Of a stretch of DNA of 64,000 nt, positions 9,874 through 17,323 are shown one piece after another. The position numbers and the translations under genes are program-made. The notes beneath the pieces were generated by a model that saw only the letters and a program-made list of their open reading frames with translations, ran no database searches and had not been told where the DNA came from. How positions within the stretch are numbered: the stretch's first letter is position 1; every line of letters begins with the position of its first letter. This DNA is from Spirulina subsalsa PCC 9445 (GTDB taxonomy: Bacteria; Cyanobacteriota; Cyanobacteriia; Cyanobacteriales; Spirulinaceae): positions 3,756,121 through 3,820,120 of the forward strand of contig NZ_JH980292.1 of NCBI RefSeq assembly GCF_000314005.1. The letters run 5' to 3'.

Positions 9874-11238
9874 ATGCCAACCCCTCCTTTCTCTATCAGC
9901 CCCCCGGAAGACAATTTAGAATTGTCTCAAACCCCTGATTTCCCCTTTGAGGAGTCTAACGACTCAGCCCAAGGGCTGTCGTCGGATTTCATGGAGGAGG
10001 ATTGGGACGGCTCAGACTCCAACCTAGAGACTCCGAAAAGGTCGGGTCGCTACACGACTGACCTTGTGCGTTTGTATTTAACCGAAATTGGTCGCGTCCC
10101 CTTATTGAAACGCGATGAGGAAGTCTCCGAGGCACAAATTATTCAACGCTATGTGACTTTGCTGAATGTGCGGACTCAGAGGGCGGTGGCGGCTCGCCGA
10201 CCAACTCCTGTGGTGCTGATTAAAGCCATTTTAGAGGGGGCGGGTTCTCCTCTAGTCCAAGAACAGTTACTGGTTGGTCATCTACTGGCATCCTATCAAA
10301 ACTCGGTAATGGCGCGCTTTGTGGGTTTAATAGAAGCTCATGATCGTTTAGCGGCGCAGTTAGGCCATCGCCCCTCTTGGGAACGTTGGGCCGGGGCGTT
10401 GGATTTGGATGTGGTAGACCTCAAACAAGCCCTCTGGAGTGGGAAACTCCACTGGGCAATTTTGGCGGATTTGAGTAGTGAGGAGTTGGAGCAGATCCAA
10501 AAATTGGGGATTCGCGCCAAGGAACACATGATTAAGGCGAATTTGCGCTTAGTGGTTTCGGTGGCCAAGAAATACCAAAATCGGGGTCTGGAGTTGTTGG
10601 ATTTAATCCAAGAGGGAACGCTGGGATTAGAACGAGCGGTGGAAAAATTTGACCCGACGAAAGGGTATCGTTTCAGTACCTATGCTTACTGGTGGATTCG
10701 TCAAGGAATTACTAGAGCGATCGCCACTCAAAGCCGCACCATTCGCCTCCCAGTCCATATCACCGAGAAGTTAAATAAGATTAAGAAAGCCCAACGCAAG
10801 ATTTCCCAAGAAAAGGGACGGACTGCCAAAACGGAGGACATCGCCAAAGAACTAGATATGACCCCGGATCAAGTGCGAGAAGTCTTGTTAAAGGTACCCC
10901 GTTCTGTATCTTTAGAAATTAAGGTCGGTAAGGAAAAAGACACGGAATTAGGGGATCTCTTAGAAACGGAAGAAGCTTCTCCTGAAGACGCCTTAATGCG
11001 GGAAGCCTTGGTTAGAGAACTGCAAAATATGCTCACGGATTTGACCAGTCGGGAACGGGATGTGATTCAAATGCGGTACGGTTTGAACAACGGACAGCCC
11101 TATTCTTTAGCAGAAATTGGGCGAGCGCTGGAGTTATCCCGAGAACGAGTGCGACAAATTGAAGCCAAAGCCTTACAAAAACTTCGTCAACCGAAACGGC
11201 GTAATCGGGTGCGAGACTATTTGGAGTCTTTAAGCTGA
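9874..11238 (+). CDS. sigC: Group 2 RNA polymerase sigma factor (SigC-like)
   Basis: A 454-residue sigma-70 family protein. An acidic N-terminal tail (about 65 residues) precedes region 1.2 (LVRLYLTEIGRVPLL). A non-conserved insert follows, with RLAAQLGHRPSWERWA, as in cyanobacterial SigC-type factors. Regions 2.1-2.4 (NLRLVVSVAKKYQNRG, DLIQEGTLGLERAVEKFD, STYAYWWIRQGITRAI), region 3 and region 4 with the helix-turn-helix SLAEIGRALELSRERVRQIE complete it. Group 2 factors are non-essential relatives of the housekeeping sigma used in stress and nutrient responses. Assignment to the sigma class is certain, and the SigC subtype is inferred from the insert. A hairpin follows about 70 bp downstream. 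Confidence 0.93.
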   Translation: MPTPPFSISPPEDNLELSQTPDFPFEESNDSAQGLSSDFMEEDWDGSDSNLETPKRSGRYTTDLVRLYLTEIGRVPLLKRDEEVSEAQIIQRYVTLLNVRTQRAVAARRPTPVVLIKAILEGAGSPLVQEQLLVGHLLASYQNSVMARFVGLIEAHDRLAAQLGHRPSWERWAGALDLDVVDLKQALWSGKLHWAILADLSSEELEQIQKLGIRAKEHMIKANLRLVVSVAKKYQNRGLELLDLIQEGTLGLERAVEKFDPTKGYRFSTYAYWWIRQGITRAIATQSRTIRLPVHITEKLNKIKKAQRKISQEKGRTAKTEDIAKELDMTPDQVREVLLKVPRSVSLEIKVGKEKDTELGDLLETEEASPEDALMREALVRELQNMLTDLTSRERDVIQMRYGLNNGQPYSLAEIGRALELSRERVRQIEAKALQKLRQPKRRNRVRDYLESLS

Positions 11239-11310
11239 GTTTTTAACCTGAGTCTTTAACCTAATGTCGGGCAGAATTCCCTTCTCCTCAAGTTGAGTTG
11301 TTGCTGGAAA

Positions 11311-11337
11311 CCCCAACTTCGGCCAAGCAAGTTGGGG
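11311..11337 (+). terminator. Hairpin downstream of sigma-factor gene
   Basis: CCCCAACTT (11311-11319) pairs perfectly with AAGTTGGGG (11329-11337) across a 9-nt loop. It sits 73 bases after the sigma-factor stop. No T-run follows, so it may stabilise the transcript end or be a repeat rather than a strong intrinsic terminator. Confidence 0.45.
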
Positions 11338-11838
11338 TACTTCGTGTTGAACTTCCTGCAATGCCTTTGCTTTTCATCCGTTACCTAAAATGTCGGATTG
11401 TTCGTGAAACGTTGCGCAGCAAAGGCTCTCGGTTTTACCGATGAGATGAAAAGCCGACCAATGTTTGACCATAAAACTAACAACGCATAGGATGGAATTG
11501 GTTTGAATTCCCAGAGTGTTGCAGTAAGCCTGAAATAGGGGTGGAGCTTGAACTCGAAAGTGTCGCACAAGGAGACAAATAGTGGGTGGCGAAAACCACG
11601 AAAAACATAGCTAGGGAAACTAACGTAAGCCCAAATCCAGAAAACTCAAGAATTAGATTGTTTTTAGTAATGTGGGGCGCACATTAACTCTAGGTAATTA
11701 TCCTAGTACGCTCAGGGAGATAAAGCCCTCTGGGATTGTCTAAACTAGGCTTGCTAATTGGTTCAGCCGAACGGTTAGACGGTTTAGGTAATGCTCGCAA
11801 GAGATAGGCAATTGTAAGGCGTGTCGATGAACTGAGAA
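11338..11838. other. Gene-free stretch with several stem-loops
   Basis: Short frames here (about 60 codons) look like chance. The plus strand can form a long-range stem between GCTTTTCATC (11369-11378) and GATGAAAAGC (near 11446), plus small hairpins such as GTGG...CCAC near 11584 and GTTCAGCCGAAC near 11763. This is more structure than the other intergenic regions show. I do not recognise an RNA family. It could be an uncharacterised structured RNA or decayed mobile-element sequence beside the tnpB element. Confidence 0.3.
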
Positions 11839-12060
11839 TCCCTCGCTTTTAGCGATGGGAGCGTCAAATAAGACTTACCCGAAGTTACCCACAAGTGGAC
11901 ATCTTTGGAACCTACTTCCGGCTTCCCACGTGGTACTCTACGACTAATTGTAGGCAAGCACTCGAATGTTTTAAGCCAACCCATCACAGGAACTTTAACT
12001 CAGGTGAACTACCCCACCCTGCCTAGGCGCGAGGATGGGGCTTCCTGATTCAATGGAACA
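11839..12060 (-). ncRNA. Probable omegaRNA (guide-RNA scaffold) of the tnpB element
   Basis: In IS200/IS605 elements the TnpB guide RNA starts in the 3' end of tnpB and runs to the element's right end. Here a GC-rich hairpin overlaps the last codons of tnpB (12012-12040), and about 150 bases without an ORF follow. They include GGGAAGCCGG and CACTTGTGGGT stretches able to fold, and end at a second hairpin, TCCC-ATCGCT-AAAAGCGA-GGGA (11839-11860). The position fits. The boundaries and the guide are inferred, and no transcript evidence is available. Confidence 0.35.
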
Positions 12061-13259
12061 TCTAGCAAAACCGAAGTTTTACCAGGTTGTCTTACGTTCC
12101 CTCCCCAGGCCGTATCGCTGGTTCCCAACGACAATATCCGCAAGGCTTCATTTTTAATGTTTTGTGCTGCATTAATATCACGGTCGTGGTGAGTGCCACA
12201 ATTTTGACATTCCCATTGCCGAACTTCTAACGGTAAGCTATCCACTCTGTTAAGGCAAACATGACAAGTTTTTGAAGACGCAAAAAAGCGGTCAACTTCA
12301 ATATAGGTTTTGCCTTCCCACTCGGCTTTGTATTTCAGCATTGTGGTAAACATTCCCCAACCCACATCACTAATTTCCTTGGCTAGTTTAGGGTTTTTTA
12401 CCATCCCTTTGACGTTCAGATTCTCTACAGCAATCACTTGGTTTTCGTTAACTATCTTAAGGCAGCGCGTTGCGGGGGTTCCCCCCGTTGTAGCGACTGC
12501 CGTGCGGGATAGCTTGTGTAGAAAATCCTCACGACATCGGGCTATCTTACTATGAACCTTAGCTACTTTTTGCTTCGCTTTAATCCGGTTCTGACTACCT
12601 TTTTGTTTGCGGGATAGCTTTTGTTGTTTGCGTTTGAGGTTGTTCTGATGCTTGGCAAAATGGCGAGGGTTGTCGTACTTAGACCCATCGCTAGTAATGG
12701 CAAAATGGGTTAGTCCAACATCAATGCCAATAACTTTGCCCTCAACCGATGGGCTAATGGCATCTTTCCCGTCATCCACTAACACCGAAGCATAGTATTT
12801 GCCATCAGGATTTTTGGAGAGAGTAACTGTTTTGATTGTCCCTTCAAGTTCCCGATGACGACGGCAATACACTAACCCAATCTTTCCCGGTATTTTGATG
12901 TAATCCCCCTCCAACTTAACGTTAGCAGGATAACTTAAAGACTGCCGACCATGCTTTGACTTGAAACGGGGTAACTGCGCCCGTTTCTCAAAAAAGTTTT
13001 TGTAGGCAGTAGAAAGATTAAGTGCAACCACTTGTAAGGATTGGGAGTAGGCATCTGTTAGCCAAGGATATTCCTTTTTTAGTTTAGGTAACAGGCTTTG
13101 AATGTATCCACGAGACAATCCTTTCCCCGTCTCGATATAGGTTTTTTGGCACAAGTCTAAGGCAAAATTCCAATACCAACGACAGCATCCGAACGCCTTA
13201 GCCAGGGATACTTTTTGCTCGTCAGTAGGATAGATACGATACTTGTAAGCCTTATACAT
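12009..13259 (-). CDS. tnpB: IS200/IS605-family TnpB (OrfB) RNA-guided nuclease
   Basis: This 416-residue TnpB has all catalytic landmarks: RuvC-I Asp in IGIDVGLTHFAI (about residue 176), RuvC-II Glu in AVENLNVKGM (about 276), a CxxC...CxxC zinc ribbon (CHVC, CQNC), and RuvC-III Asp in HDRDINAAQNI. TnpB uses an RNA copied from the element's right end to cut DNA and help retain the element. No tnpA transposase is present, so the element is of the tnpB-only IS1341 type. Fifteen residues (TAVATTGGTPATRCL, about 252-266) interrupt the usual KLS-KIVNENQ junction and come from a palindromic insert. The C-terminus reads through the right-end hairpin, as usual for this group. Confidence 0.92.
   Translation of the reverse strand: MYKAYKYRIYPTDEQKVSLAKAFGCCRWYWNFALDLCQKTYIETGKGLSRGYIQSLLPKLKKEYPWLTDAYSQSLQVVALNLSTAYKNFFEKRAQLPRFKSKHGRQSLSYPANVKLEGDYIKIPGKIGLVYCRRHRELEGTIKTVTLSKNPDGKYYASVLVDDGKDAISPSVEGKVIGIDVGLTHFAITSDGSKYDNPRHFAKHQNNLKRKQQKLSRKQKGSQNRIKAKQKVAKVHSKIARCREDFLHKLSRTAVATTGGTPATRCLKIVNENQVIAVENLNVKGMVKNPKLAKEISDVGWGMFTTMLKYKAEWEGKTYIEVDRFFASSKTCHVCLNRVDSLPLEVRQWECQNCGTHHDRDINAAQNIKNEALRILSLGTSDTAWGGNVRQPGKTSVLLDVPLNQEAPSSRLGRVG
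12459..12503. repeat. 45-bp palindromic element inserted in frame in tnpB
   Basis: GGCAG (12461-12465) pairs with CTGCC (12497-12501), and an inner GGGGG-TT-CCCCC stem sits in the middle. The length is a multiple of three and leaves tnpB open. It encodes 15 extra residues at a place where relatives run straight through. Confidence 0.7.
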
Positions 13260-13388
13260 TATCGAGAACCAGTGTTGCCGATAACAGTATAACCGATTAT
13301 CTAAAGATTCGCTGTCGCTCAGTTTATTACTGGGTTGCTATCCATCCCCTCCCTGCAAGCGAGGAAGGGGAATTCCGCAACATTTTTG

Positions 13389-13871
13389 TTAAATGTAATA
13401 CATAATATCTAATTTTTCTTGACGAGCATCCCGTTTGTCTAATAAATCTTGCAACGTATAGCTCTGTAACATTTTCTGCATTTGGTCATATATTTCTCCC
13501 CAAACTTCCTCCACAACCATCCCCTCCACTGTTTGAGGCAATCCTTCAGGTTTCATGCGACTATCCCCCTCCAAACAGTTAATAATATCCAACAGGGTGA
13601 TTTTCCACGGGTCCTGTGCCAAAAGATAACCCCCCTTCGCTCCCCGTTGACTTTGCACAAATCCCCCCCGTCGTAAAATGGCTAAAAGCTGTTCTAAATA
13701 ACGATGCTGTTCTAAATAACGATCTGGGATATTTTGCTGGGCAGCAATCTGTTTAATTTGTAATGGTTCTCCTTGGGGATAGTGGCGTGTTAATTCCAAC
13801 AAGGCCAAGAGCGCGTATTCGGTGCGGCAAGAAAGTTCCACAATGGTTTTAATCCCTTGGGAATAGAGCAT
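13389..13871 (-). CDS. Rrf2-family transcriptional regulator
   Basis: The product is a winged-helix regulator of the Rrf2 family (about 160 residues): CRTEYALLALLELTRHY, then QIKQIAAQQNIPDRYLEQ, then the wing LRRGGFVQSQRGAKGGYLLA and the dimer helix. The Cys triad that binds an iron-sulfur cluster in IscR/NsrR is absent, so it probably senses something else or is cluster-free. The frame extends upstream to 13931, but the ATG at 13871 has a GGAG site close by and fits family length. An 18-bp tandem duplication repeats RYLEQH where the family has a single RYLEQLL, lengthening the region near the recognition helix by six residues. The gene lies just upstream of the tnpB element. Confidence 0.88.
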   Translation of the reverse strand: MLYSQGIKTIVELSCRTEYALLALLELTRHYPQGEPLQIKQIAAQQNIPDRYLEQHRYLEQLLAILRRGGFVQSQRGAKGGYLLAQDPWKITLLDIINCLEGDSRMKPEGLPQTVEGMVVEEVWGEIYDQMQKMLQSYTLQDLLDKRDARQEKLDIMYYI

Positions 13872-13932
13872 TATCTCCAGTATACTCCCATTCTCCGGTC
13901 GGGTTTGCAGGATTCGTTCACAAAATGACAAG

Positions 13933-13965
13933 AAACCCCACTTAGAGCAAGTGGGGTTTTTGCTG
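13933..13965 (-). terminator. Intrinsic terminator between porin and Rrf2 genes
   Basis: AAACCCCACTT (13933-13943) and AAGTGGGGTTT (13949-13959) form an 11-bp stem with a 5-nt loop. T-rich sequence follows on both strands, so it can work in either direction. It ends the upstream porin transcript on the minus strand. Confidence 0.75.
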
Positions 13966-14020
13966 TTCTGACACTCACCCCATTGTTAGGGCGGTGATTC
14001 AAGAAACATTAAGTTAATCT

Positions 14021-16252
14021 CTAGAAGGAGAAGGTGGTTCTCAGGGTTCCGATAATCGCAGAATCATTCCCTTTCCGTTGGTTAGGATCGGTAATCCAAA
14101 CCACACCGGGGGTAATAGTGATATTGTCGGTTAACTGGAACTTGTAGAACCCTTCAATGGTCCAAGAGGTGTCACGAGTCACCAGATTACCATTCACTCC
14201 GGCGGCTTCGATGCTGCGTAAGGTCGGTTGAACCCCACCAAAGAGCCCGAAGACACTACCGGGTCGTCCTAAATCAGGAACCGCAAGCCCTGCACCATAG
14301 GTCCAAATATCGCCATCACCACGACCCAACAGACGGAAATCGGTGCGAGTGACGAAACCACTCAAGGACAAGCTATTGCCTAAACGGAAAGCCAATTCTG
14401 CCCCGTAGGAGTTGGTGACTGTGGGAACTGGACCGCCATCTAGTAAGGCAGAGGGATTATTGGCAATAAAGCTGCCTACGGTTCCGGTTTGGGTATTCCG
14501 AGCGCGACCTTCAGCAAAGATAGGGCTGTTGGTGGCGTGATAACCATGAACGTAGGTCAAGCCCAAGGCGATGGTGTCGCTGATGTTGGCGTTGATTTGA
14601 CCGAGGATGGCATAATCCCCATCGACTAAACCAGCACCCGCTTGAGGGGTTCCAGGGTTGCCTGCCATGTAGCCTATGGTTACGGTGCTAGGCCCAAGAA
14701 CATTTTCCAGAGGGCTGAAACCAAAGCTCAGAGCCGCCCCTGCTCCACCACCAATGCGGTAGATAGGGTTTCGTTGGGCAAAACTGGATAGAGAACCTTT
14801 CCCACCATCAAAGTCTTCAAAGTAGGGGTTCAGAGTGGGGGCAATATCACTCCATTTCCCACCGACGGCGGAGATATAGGCTTGAGAGTTACCAAAGGGG
14901 AAATAATACCCTAACCAGCCTAAATCAACGTTGTTGGGACGGGCTCCTGTGCCGAAACCCAGTTGAGGATTGTTGAAGGTTTGACCTGCTTCAAAGCTGC
15001 CGGAGTTGGCTAAGGTGGCTCCTGTCAGGGTGTTGGCGACGTTAGCCGGTCTAAACACGCCTAAGTTACCAGCTTCTAAGCGAGTCACTAAACGATCTCG
15101 ACCTGTAAAGCTGGTGTTTAAGTCTAAACGGACACGGTTGCCGAGGACGGCTTTCCCGAGATCCCCCACGACAGCAGACACGCCGCTATCACTGCCGAAG
15201 TTGGTGGTGACGGCAATAATGGCTTCCCCAGATAGTTTGGTAGTGGTGGAGAATTGATTATCTTCGAGGAAGGCCACTCGACCTTCTAAACTATCGACTC
15301 GGGTTCCGAGGGTCGCTAGTTCTGCTTCAAACTCTTGGATAAGGCGTTGCAGAGTTTCTAGGTCGGCTTGGGTCACAAAGTCGGCAGTAGAAGCGGCAAT
15401 TAAACGCTCAATTTGTTGTAAACAAGCGTTCAAACCTGCGGCGAATTCAAAACGACTCAGGGGACGTTGACCGCGATAGGTACCGTCGGGATACCCCTTT
15501 AAACAGTCATAGCGACGAACTAAGTCGTCTAAGGCTTGGAATGCCCAGTCGTTAGGGGAAACATCGGTAAATTGCGCAGCACCGGGGACTCCTTGACCCA
15601 TTGAACCGTTGACATCTTCGTTGCTATAACGGTTCAGTTGATCCAGCAGAGCGGGATTGGTTTCGGAGGGTAAGGCTTGAGCGACTTGGGAATTTTGCCC
15701 GGTCTGAATGCTCAAAAGTTCGGCAACGGAAGGTTCGTTGCTGGACTCGGTGCGCGCTAATTCTTCTAAGTTGTCGGGGTTAACGCGAACTTGACTTAAG
15801 TTGGCCTCATTTTGACGAGTTAGGGGTTTAGCGGCAGTGGTTACGGGAACTGTTCCTGTAACTTCTGGGGTTTCACGGTCTGAACGAGCTAGTTCCTCTA
15901 AAACTTCTGTGGTGTCGTTCGTTCCTAAGAGGGCTGAGAAATCAATTTCTGTGGCCGTTTCAGGTGCTACAGAAGCGGCAGCAAGTTCTAAGGGTTGCTG
16001 CTGGGTTGCTTTCTTGGCTGATTCTTGGGATACACTCTCGGCTACTTCCTGAGAGAATAGATCTTCCGAGAGTGTGGAAAATTCAGTGGAATCGGAAAAT
16101 TGAGAAAATTGACTGGAACTACTGGAACTCGGAACTGATTGGGTTTCAGTCGGGGAACCTGCTGCGATCGCAACAGTTGAAGAAGAAAGTACAAGAGCCG
16201 CCCCCATTAGGGCAGGACTCATCAATTGCAGTCTCCAAAGCTTGTTAAACAT
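14021..16252 (-). CDS. Iron uptake porin (SLH domain plus OprB-type barrel)
   Basis: An outer-membrane protein of about 743 residues. After a signal peptide comes a long Ser/Glu/Ala-rich linker, then an SLH domain (FTDVSPNDWAFQALDDLVRRYDCLKGYPDGTY compressed here as DVSPNDWAFQALDDL and GYPDGTYRG). A coiled coil (DLETLQRLIQEFEAEL, VDSLEGRVAFLEDNQ) follows, and then a carbohydrate-porin/OprB-like beta barrel ending in the aromatic C-terminal residue of outer-membrane proteins (RTTFSF). Cyanobacterial homologues such as Slr1908/Slr0042-type porins take up inorganic ions including iron, and the SLH domain anchors them to peptidoglycan. The ATG at 16252 follows AGGAC and is preferred to a GTG at 16270. 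Monocistronic, with a terminator downstream. Confidence 0.88.
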   Translation of the reverse strand: MFNKLWRLQLMSPALMGAALVLSSSTVAIAAGSPTETQSVPSSSSSSQFSQFSDSTEFSTLSEDLFSQEVAESVSQESAKKATQQQPLELAAASVAPETATEIDFSALLGTNDTTEVLEELARSDRETPEVTGTVPVTTAAKPLTRQNEANLSQVRVNPDNLEELARTESSNEPSVAELLSIQTGQNSQVAQALPSETNPALLDQLNRYSNEDVNGSMGQGVPGAAQFTDVSPNDWAFQALDDLVRRYDCLKGYPDGTYRGQRPLSRFEFAAGLNACLQQIERLIAASTADFVTQADLETLQRLIQEFEAELATLGTRVDSLEGRVAFLEDNQFSTTTKLSGEAIIAVTTNFGSDSGVSAVVGDLGKAVLGNRVRLDLNTSFTGRDRLVTRLEAGNLGVFRPANVANTLTGATLANSGSFEAGQTFNNPQLGFGTGARPNNVDLGWLGYYFPFGNSQAYISAVGGKWSDIAPTLNPYFEDFDGGKGSLSSFAQRNPIYRIGGGAGAALSFGFSPLENVLGPSTVTIGYMAGNPGTPQAGAGLVDGDYAILGQINANISDTIALGLTYVHGYHATNSPIFAEGRARNTQTGTVGSFIANNPSALLDGGPVPTVTNSYGAELAFRLGNSLSLSGFVTRTDFRLLGRGDGDIWTYGAGLAVPDLGRPGSVFGLFGGVQPTLRSIEAAGVNGNLVTRDTSWTIEGFYKFQLTDNITITPGVVWITDPNQRKGNDSAIIGTLRTTFSF

Positions 16253-16539
16253 TGTCCTACTGGTCCTCACACCTTGCTAACAAGTGACATCCTGATTGTG
16301 TTTTAGCCTATCATACACTACTAGAATCCAGACTAACAGTTCTAGACCCTGACTCGGCTCTCACGATTCAGATGGCTCGGTTCAGATTGCTCGGTTTACC
16401 GATTATCCTCCATTATAGATTGACCCGACAACCAATCAAGACGATACATAATAGAAATAATTAAGTTTCCCGTTCAACTGACCTAAACCCCCTTGAGGGT
16501 TTCCATCATCCAATGATAGCGATTTCTCAAGGAATCGAC

Positions 16540-16821
16540 CTAAATGATTTGTGCGATTTCCTGAGCGAGGGCGAAATCCTTGCTCGTTAAGCCCCCAGAG
16601 TCATGGGTGGTTAGGGCGACGGTGACTTTATTGTAGGAAATTTCTAGATCCGGGTGGTGTCCGGCGGCTTCGGCGGGGTCTACTAATTGGTTGACGAAGG
16701 CGATCGCGGCCACAAAATCTTTAAACTTAAAGGTTTGATAGATTTTTTTCCCGTCCTGCTGCCAGCCCGGGAGTTGGCTGAGTTGTTCCTGAATTTGGGT
16801 TTCTGTTAACAGTTGCGCCAT
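16540..16821 (-). CDS. phhB: Pterin-4a-carbinolamine dehydratase
   Basis: This 93-residue protein matches the whole PCD family. Its catalytic signature EAAGHHPDLEISYNKVTVALTTH is seen as AGHHPDLEISYNKV plus LTTHDSGGLTSKD. It dehydrates 4a-hydroxytetrahydropterins, and in bacteria without phenylalanine hydroxylase it may serve pterin or molybdopterin metabolism. An AGGAGG-like site lies just upstream of the ATG. Neighbours give no pathway context. Confidence 0.92.
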   Translation of the reverse strand: MAQLLTETQIQEQLSQLPGWQQDGKKIYQTFKFKDFVAAIAFVNQLVDPAEAAGHHPDLEISYNKVTVALTTHDSGGLTSKDFALAQEIAQII

Positions 16822-16870
16822 GTCCTAACCTCCTGTGTGCCTCAAGATAAACGGCCTCAAAACAAACTAT

Positions 16871-16941
16871 CCGCCCTTACAAAAAAGTTAGTTTAGCAAA
16901 GTTCGTGTAACTTTGTGGCTTTAACTCTTTTGTAAGGGCGG
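16871..16941. repeat. Long nested hairpin (20-bp outer stem, 7-bp inner stem)
   Basis: CCGCCCTTACAAAAAAGTTA (16871-16890) pairs with 16922-16941 with a single mismatch. Inside, CAAAGTT (16897-16903) pairs with AACTTTG (16909-16915). It lies two bases after the stop of a small open frame on the minus strand, so it may act as that gene's terminator or be a small mobile palindrome. Confidence 0.7.
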
Positions 16942-16942
16942 T

Positions 16943-17080
16943 CTAGCGGGTTTCCTCTGTTGAAGTCTGACTGCTGGATGGAACTCTACCAGCCCAGAAA
17001 ACGTACTCGGTACTGTGTTCCCAAGGGGTTAATCCCCATTGGAAATTTTTCTTAGCTGTTAGAGAACAGCCCCAGCGCAC
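16943..17080 (-). CDS. Possible small protein or frameshifted 3' half (45 codons)
   Basis: From a GTG at 17080 the frame runs to a TAG at 16943. It has a protein-like composition rich in Trp and aromatic residues (NFQWGLTPWEHSTEYVFW) and a Ser/Thr-rich tail. There is no ribosome-binding site at the GTG. Upstream, in another frame, a 23-codon ORF with a perfect ribosome-binding site overlaps it, so the two may be one small gene of about 62 codons broken by a one-base shift, or two overlapping ORFs. No family is recognised. Confidence 0.4.
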   Translation of the reverse strand: MRWGCSLTAKKNFQWGLTPWEHSTEYVFWAGRVPSSSQTSTEETR

Positions 17081-17130
17081 AGCCGACTATTACCAACTTG
17101 GAAACCCATGCTTTTACTACTATCACTCAT
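17059..17130 (-). CDS. Short ORF with perfect Shine-Dalgarno sequence (23 codons)
   Basis: The ATG at 17130 is preceded by AAGGAGGTGAT (17135-17145), an exact complement of the 16S rRNA 3' end. This is far stronger than any other site in this window. The ORF encodes a 23-residue peptide (MSDSSKSMGFQVGNSRLC, then five residues). It sits after the psbD terminator and overlaps the following 45-codon frame. It could be a leader peptide, a small protein or the 5' part of a frameshifted gene. Confidence 0.45.
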   Translation of the reverse strand: MSDSSKSMGFQVGNSRLCAGAVL

Positions 17131-17269
17131 GGGCATCACCTCCTTGTTGCCTAGACGGTTCTTGATTTCAAAAATTTAGCAGGCGTTCAACTTGAACGGC
17201 TTGCCCCATAGGATAGCACAAACTTTTCCCAGGGGGCAAAAATTTTTTCAATTTGGGGCAAAAAGCCTA

Positions 17270-17297
17270 AAGACTCCCGACCGTAGCCGGAAGTCTT
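17270..17297 (-). terminator. psbD transcription terminator
   Basis: On the minus strand, AAGACT..CCG pairs with CGG..AGTCTT around a GCTA loop. TAGGCTTTTTG follows. It lies 27 bases after the psbD stop and ends the psbD transcript, consistent with a monocistronic message. Confidence 0.65.
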
Positions 17298-17323
17298 AGG
17301 ATGTTAGAAAAAAAGCTTAACCC

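Larger units (their letters stand above)
11839..13370 (-). mobile_element. IS1341-type (IS200/IS605) tnpB-only element
   Basis: The proposed left end is the hairpin CCCCTCCCTGCA.GCGAGGAAGGGG at 13346-13370, upstream of tnpB. A related hairpin at 12012-12040 (CCCCACCCTGCC...GCGAGGATGGGG) lies at the tnpB 3' end. Both share GAA-CCCC-TCCTCGC-CAGGG-GGGG when read on the minus strand, as expected for the subterminal palindromes of this family, which has no inverted repeats or target duplications. The right boundary may be either 12012 or the second hairpin at 11839. The exact ends are not determined. Confidence 0.6.

Noticed and set aside
11338-11838. Group II intron
   Set aside because: A GTGTCG-like start and stem-loops drew attention, but no domain V or intron-encoded protein is seen.
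11374-11987. Small minus-strand ORFs beside tnpB
   Set aside because: They are short, mutually overlapping and without domains or ribosome-binding sites. The region looks structured rather than coding.
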